From Nitrobacter sp039808345 (GTDB lineage Bacteria > Pseudomonadota > Alphaproteobacteria > Rhizobiales > Xanthobacteraceae), in NCBI RefSeq assembly GCF_047824785.1, contig NZ_CP181167.1, positions 3,844,001 through 3,908,000 of the forward strand: a DNA stretch of 64,000 nucleotides, read 5' to 3'. Shown piece by piece: positions 62,225 through 64,000 of this stretch. Position numbers and translations under genes: made by a program. Position 1 is the first letter of the stretch. Every line of letters begins with the position of its first letter. The notes beneath the pieces were generated by a model that did not search any database, was not told where the DNA came from, and worked only from the letters and a program-made list of their open reading frames with translations.

Positions 62225-62484
62225 ATAATTTCGCGCGTATTCTGATCGCAAAACCGGTATCCACTTTTGCGGAATACGCGCTAGCGCATCGGACCCGAAA
62301 GTGGGAACCGGTTTCGGGATAAATCCGATGCTCAATCAATTAACTGGAGCGGCGGCGTTGATTCCATTTGACCGGCCGCCGCTCTAGAGTCCATTCAACT
62401 GCGTTGAATCAGGCTCGTCGCTTATCTTTTTTGTTTGAGCATGATCTTATCCGAAAACCGGTATCCACTTTTCGGGATCATGCT
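62225..62484. repeat. intergenic region with several palindromic repeats
   Basis: The 396-base gap between ilvD and the DUF1150 gene holds at least four elements: aaccggtatccacttttgcgg near 62251, gcatcggacccgaaag ... gggataaatccgatgc (about 62286-62331), agagtccattcaactgcgttgaatcagg (about 62385-62415), and gagcatgatcttatccg ... gggatcatgctc (about 62436-62485). No gene. Confidence 0.65.
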
Positions 62485-62751
62485 CTAATGCACGCTGACG
62501 GCCTGCAACTCGTTGCTCCAGGCGCTCGCGACCGCGGCCTCGCGCGAATCGGTGAGCATGATCGGGGTGCCGTCGGCGGCGTGCAGCGCGAACAGCATGA
62601 GGCCCGGCGCGATTCGCGGAGCCTGCGGAAACAGCTCCGGCACGTCCTCGGAACGCACCTGCTTCACATAGGCGATGTGGCCTTCACCGAGCTGCGCCAG
62701 CGATTCGGTGGAGACGCCTTCGGGCCGGATCGTGGAAATCACTTCACTCAT
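62485..62751 (-). CDS. DUF1150-family protein
   Basis: A protein of 88 residues: LAQLGEGHIAYVKQVRSEDV, GLMLFALHAADGTPIMLTDSREAAVASA and WSNELQAVSVH fit DUF1150. It is a small soluble protein of unknown function. In related bacteria it usually follows an Hsp20 gene, as it does here (62850), and the two are probably cotranscribed. Confidence 0.85.
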   Translation of the reverse strand: MSEVISTIRPEGVSTESLAQLGEGHIAYVKQVRSEDVPELFPQAPRIAPGLMLFALHAADGTPIMLTDSREAAVASAWSNELQAVSVH

Positions 62752-62849
62752 GGTCTCGACTCCTTTTACCAGACTAAGCGGTCGAGTCCGCTACTTGTTG
62801 CACCCGAAAGCTTTTATGCCGGCTAACCGGGGTTTTATCGGGTTGTGCA

Positions 62850-63275
62850 TTATTCGTGTTCATTGATCGCGATTGTCTTAACGACCCTTTCAGGTTCCGG
62901 CCGGGCCAGATCGATGGACAATAACCCGTTTTTCAGGTCCGCGCCCAGCACCAACATCCCCTCCGCCAGCACGAAGGTGCGCTGGAAGTGGCGCGCGGCA
63001 ATGCCGCGATGGATATATTGCCGGGCTTTATCCTCCTGCTGCCGGCCCCGGATCACAAGCTGATTTTCCTCGATGGTCACATCGAGCTGGTCGCGGGTGA
63101 ACCCCGCCACCGCCAGTGTGATCCGCAGCCGTTCGGGCTCGCCGCTGTCGCGGTCGCACCGCTCGATGTTGTAGGGAGGATAGCCGTCCGCGCCTTTGAC
63201 GACGCGGTCGAGCGCCCGCTCGATCTCGTCGAATCCCAGAAGGAACGGACTGGACAACGAAGGAACACGAGACAT
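62850..63275 (-). CDS. small heat-shock protein Hsp20
   Basis: An ATP-independent holdase. From the ATG at 63275 it has 141 residues. The alpha-crystallin domain is at about 35-130: PYNIERCD, ITLAVAGFTRDQLDVTIEE, LVIRGRQ, HRGIAARHFQRTFVLAEGM, and the family end motif A-x-x-x-x-G-L-L as LGADLKNGLLSIDL. GAGAGGA is the ribosome-binding site and lies in a predicted RNA hairpin (63278-63301). The longer ORF (63488) runs through that leader and is rejected. Confidence 0.93.
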   Translation of the reverse strand: MSRVPSLSSPFLLGFDEIERALDRVVKGADGYPPYNIERCDRDSGEPERLRITLAVAGFTRDQLDVTIEENQLVIRGRQQEDKARQYIHRGIAARHFQRTFVLAEGMLVLGADLKNGLLSIDLARPEPERVVKTIAINEHE

Positions 63276-63277
63276 TA

Positions 63278-63301
63278 CAAAGTCCTCTCGAAGCGACTTT
63301 G
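63278..63301 (-). promoter_or_regulatory. ROSE-like RNA thermometer hairpin at the Hsp20 ribosome-binding site
   Basis: On the minus strand CAAAGUC pairs with GACUUUG, and inside it UCGCU faces AGAGGA: U-A, C-G, a bulged G, C-G, U-A. This is the conserved UYGCU/AGGA arrangement of ROSE elements, which melt on heating and free the Shine-Dalgarno sequence. It ends two bases before the ATG. Upstream leader hairpins were not resolved, so only the terminal hairpin is annotated. Confidence 0.7.
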
Positions 63302-63619
63302 ACGCGCGCGACCAGCAAAATGATTTCGGTTGGGCGTCCGGTCGCGCACCGGGGTTGATGGCGCGTGTTCCATTGGCCGAACCGCCACATTTCGGCGGAT
63401 CAAGCGCAGGGCCCTTGCGGCGCCCCGCTGGCCGCCTGACGTTTCCAGACGGTCGAATCAAATATGGCATGATTTGCACGCCGTTCAAGGTGTGCGGCGC
63501 GGCACCAAAGCCTTGATATCAGAACAGGAACGCCATCTGCGAGCCGCAGGCGCTCAACGAATGCACGCGCCGCATATCGCCACATCCCCGGTCACGACAT
63601 CCCTGGAAAGGATGGGGCG
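63302..63619. other. Hsp20 leader and upstream region, no gene seen
   Basis: About 318 bases between the thermometer hairpin and tRNA-Ala. It should contain the rest of the 5' leader and the hsp promoter. I could not pick a convincing heat-shock promoter by eye. Confidence 0.4.
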
Positions 63620-63695
<76 letters not shown>

Positions 63696-63897
63696 AGGAT
63701 CACGTTCACGGTTCCGGATAAATTCGACCGGAAAACATGGACGTGATCAATTCCATTATCTGAGAGCGAGAGGGGTACGGAAAACCGCACCACACCTTTC
63801 CTGATCCCGCTCTCGTCCTCATCCCGCACTCGACCGCTCCATACCTCATCGGACGGCGCGATCCGCAGAGACCCTGAACCACAGTTCAGGGCCGATC

Positions 63898-64000
63898 TCA
63901 AGTCTCCTCGTCGTCTCCGACGTCTCCGATGATGTCGGTGACGTCCTCGTCGCCCTCTTCCTCGTCGGCGATAAAGGTCGAATCATCGTCCTCGTCCTCG
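63898..64000 (-). CDS. acidic C-terminus of a probable TIGR02300-family protein (partial)
   Basis: The last 33 residues of a protein whose start is outside the window: EDEDDDSTFIADEEEGDEDV and DIIGDVGDDEE near the end. The acidic tail with STFIADEEE, just upstream of tRNA-Ala(GGC), fits the TIGR02300 proteins that begin with a zinc-finger-like region. The name is from memory of that tail and its neighbourhood. Function is unknown. Confidence 0.55.
   Translation of the reverse strand, partial: EDEDDDSTFIADEEEGDEDVTDIIGDVGDDEET

Noticed and set aside
60847..62322. 491-residue plus-strand ORF over ilvD
   Set aside because: Shadow of ilvD: high His/Arg/Gly composition, no family match, and the ilvD frame is complete.

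Overview
The window is GC-rich chromosomal DNA from an alphaproteobacterium. The conserved gene orders (rpmH-rnpA-yidC-engB-argB-dapD-dapE; def-fmt-truA; rnd-lptC-lptA-lptB-rpoN-hpf-ptsN), the PhaR/PhaA/PhaB set, the short ~1000-residue PutA and the many dispersed palindromic intergenic repeats point to the Bradyrhizobium/Nitrobacter/Rhodopseudomonas group. Nitrobacter is my best guess, by inference only. No rRNA genes and no CRISPR array were seen.

Layout. 1-2.4 kb: the N-terminus of a membrane sensor, a small HTH protein and a lipoprotein hydrolase. 2.8-13 kb: an iron/metal-uptake region with two parts. One is a minus-strand ECF sigma factor / FecR / TonB-dependent receptor set. The other is a plus-strand permease / ATPase / binding protein / TonB-dependent receptor set with a Fur-like palindrome before the receptor. 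13.08-14.33 kb: a decayed IS1595-type element with inverted ends, a near-perfect 8-bp target duplication, a broken transposase and two passenger ORFs. 14.4-16.3 kb: a TetR regulator and an MFS exporter whose upstream regions carry the same operator. 16.6-29.2 kb: a cold-shock protein, PutA, an ECF sigma factor, a two-component pair, PHB metabolism (phaR, phaA, phaB) and two transporters. 29.5-41.7 kb: housekeeping genes for translation, lysine/arginine synthesis and membrane-protein insertion, then a histidine kinase.

41.9-50.56 kb is an accessory island. It starts at tRNA-Arg(ACG), where a large serine recombinase ends inside the tRNA gene. It carries two colliding IS21 remnants, a truncated gene, a DprA-like/phosphoribosyltransferase gene pair, an unknown membrane protein and a deleted RhuM gene. 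It ends at a 3' fragment of tRNA-Leu(CAG). The DprA-like/phosphoribosyltransferase pair is the best candidate here for an uncharacterised nucleotide-based conflict system.

50.7-64 kb returns to core genome: a TPR protein, ribonuclease D, lipopolysaccharide export genes (lptC, lptA, lptB with an unusual N-terminal extension), two small secreted proteins, rpoN-hpf-ptsN, ilvD, a DUF1150 protein, and an Hsp20 gene behind a ROSE-like RNA thermometer. The end holds tRNA-Ala(GGC) and the acidic C-terminus of a probable TIGR02300-type protein.
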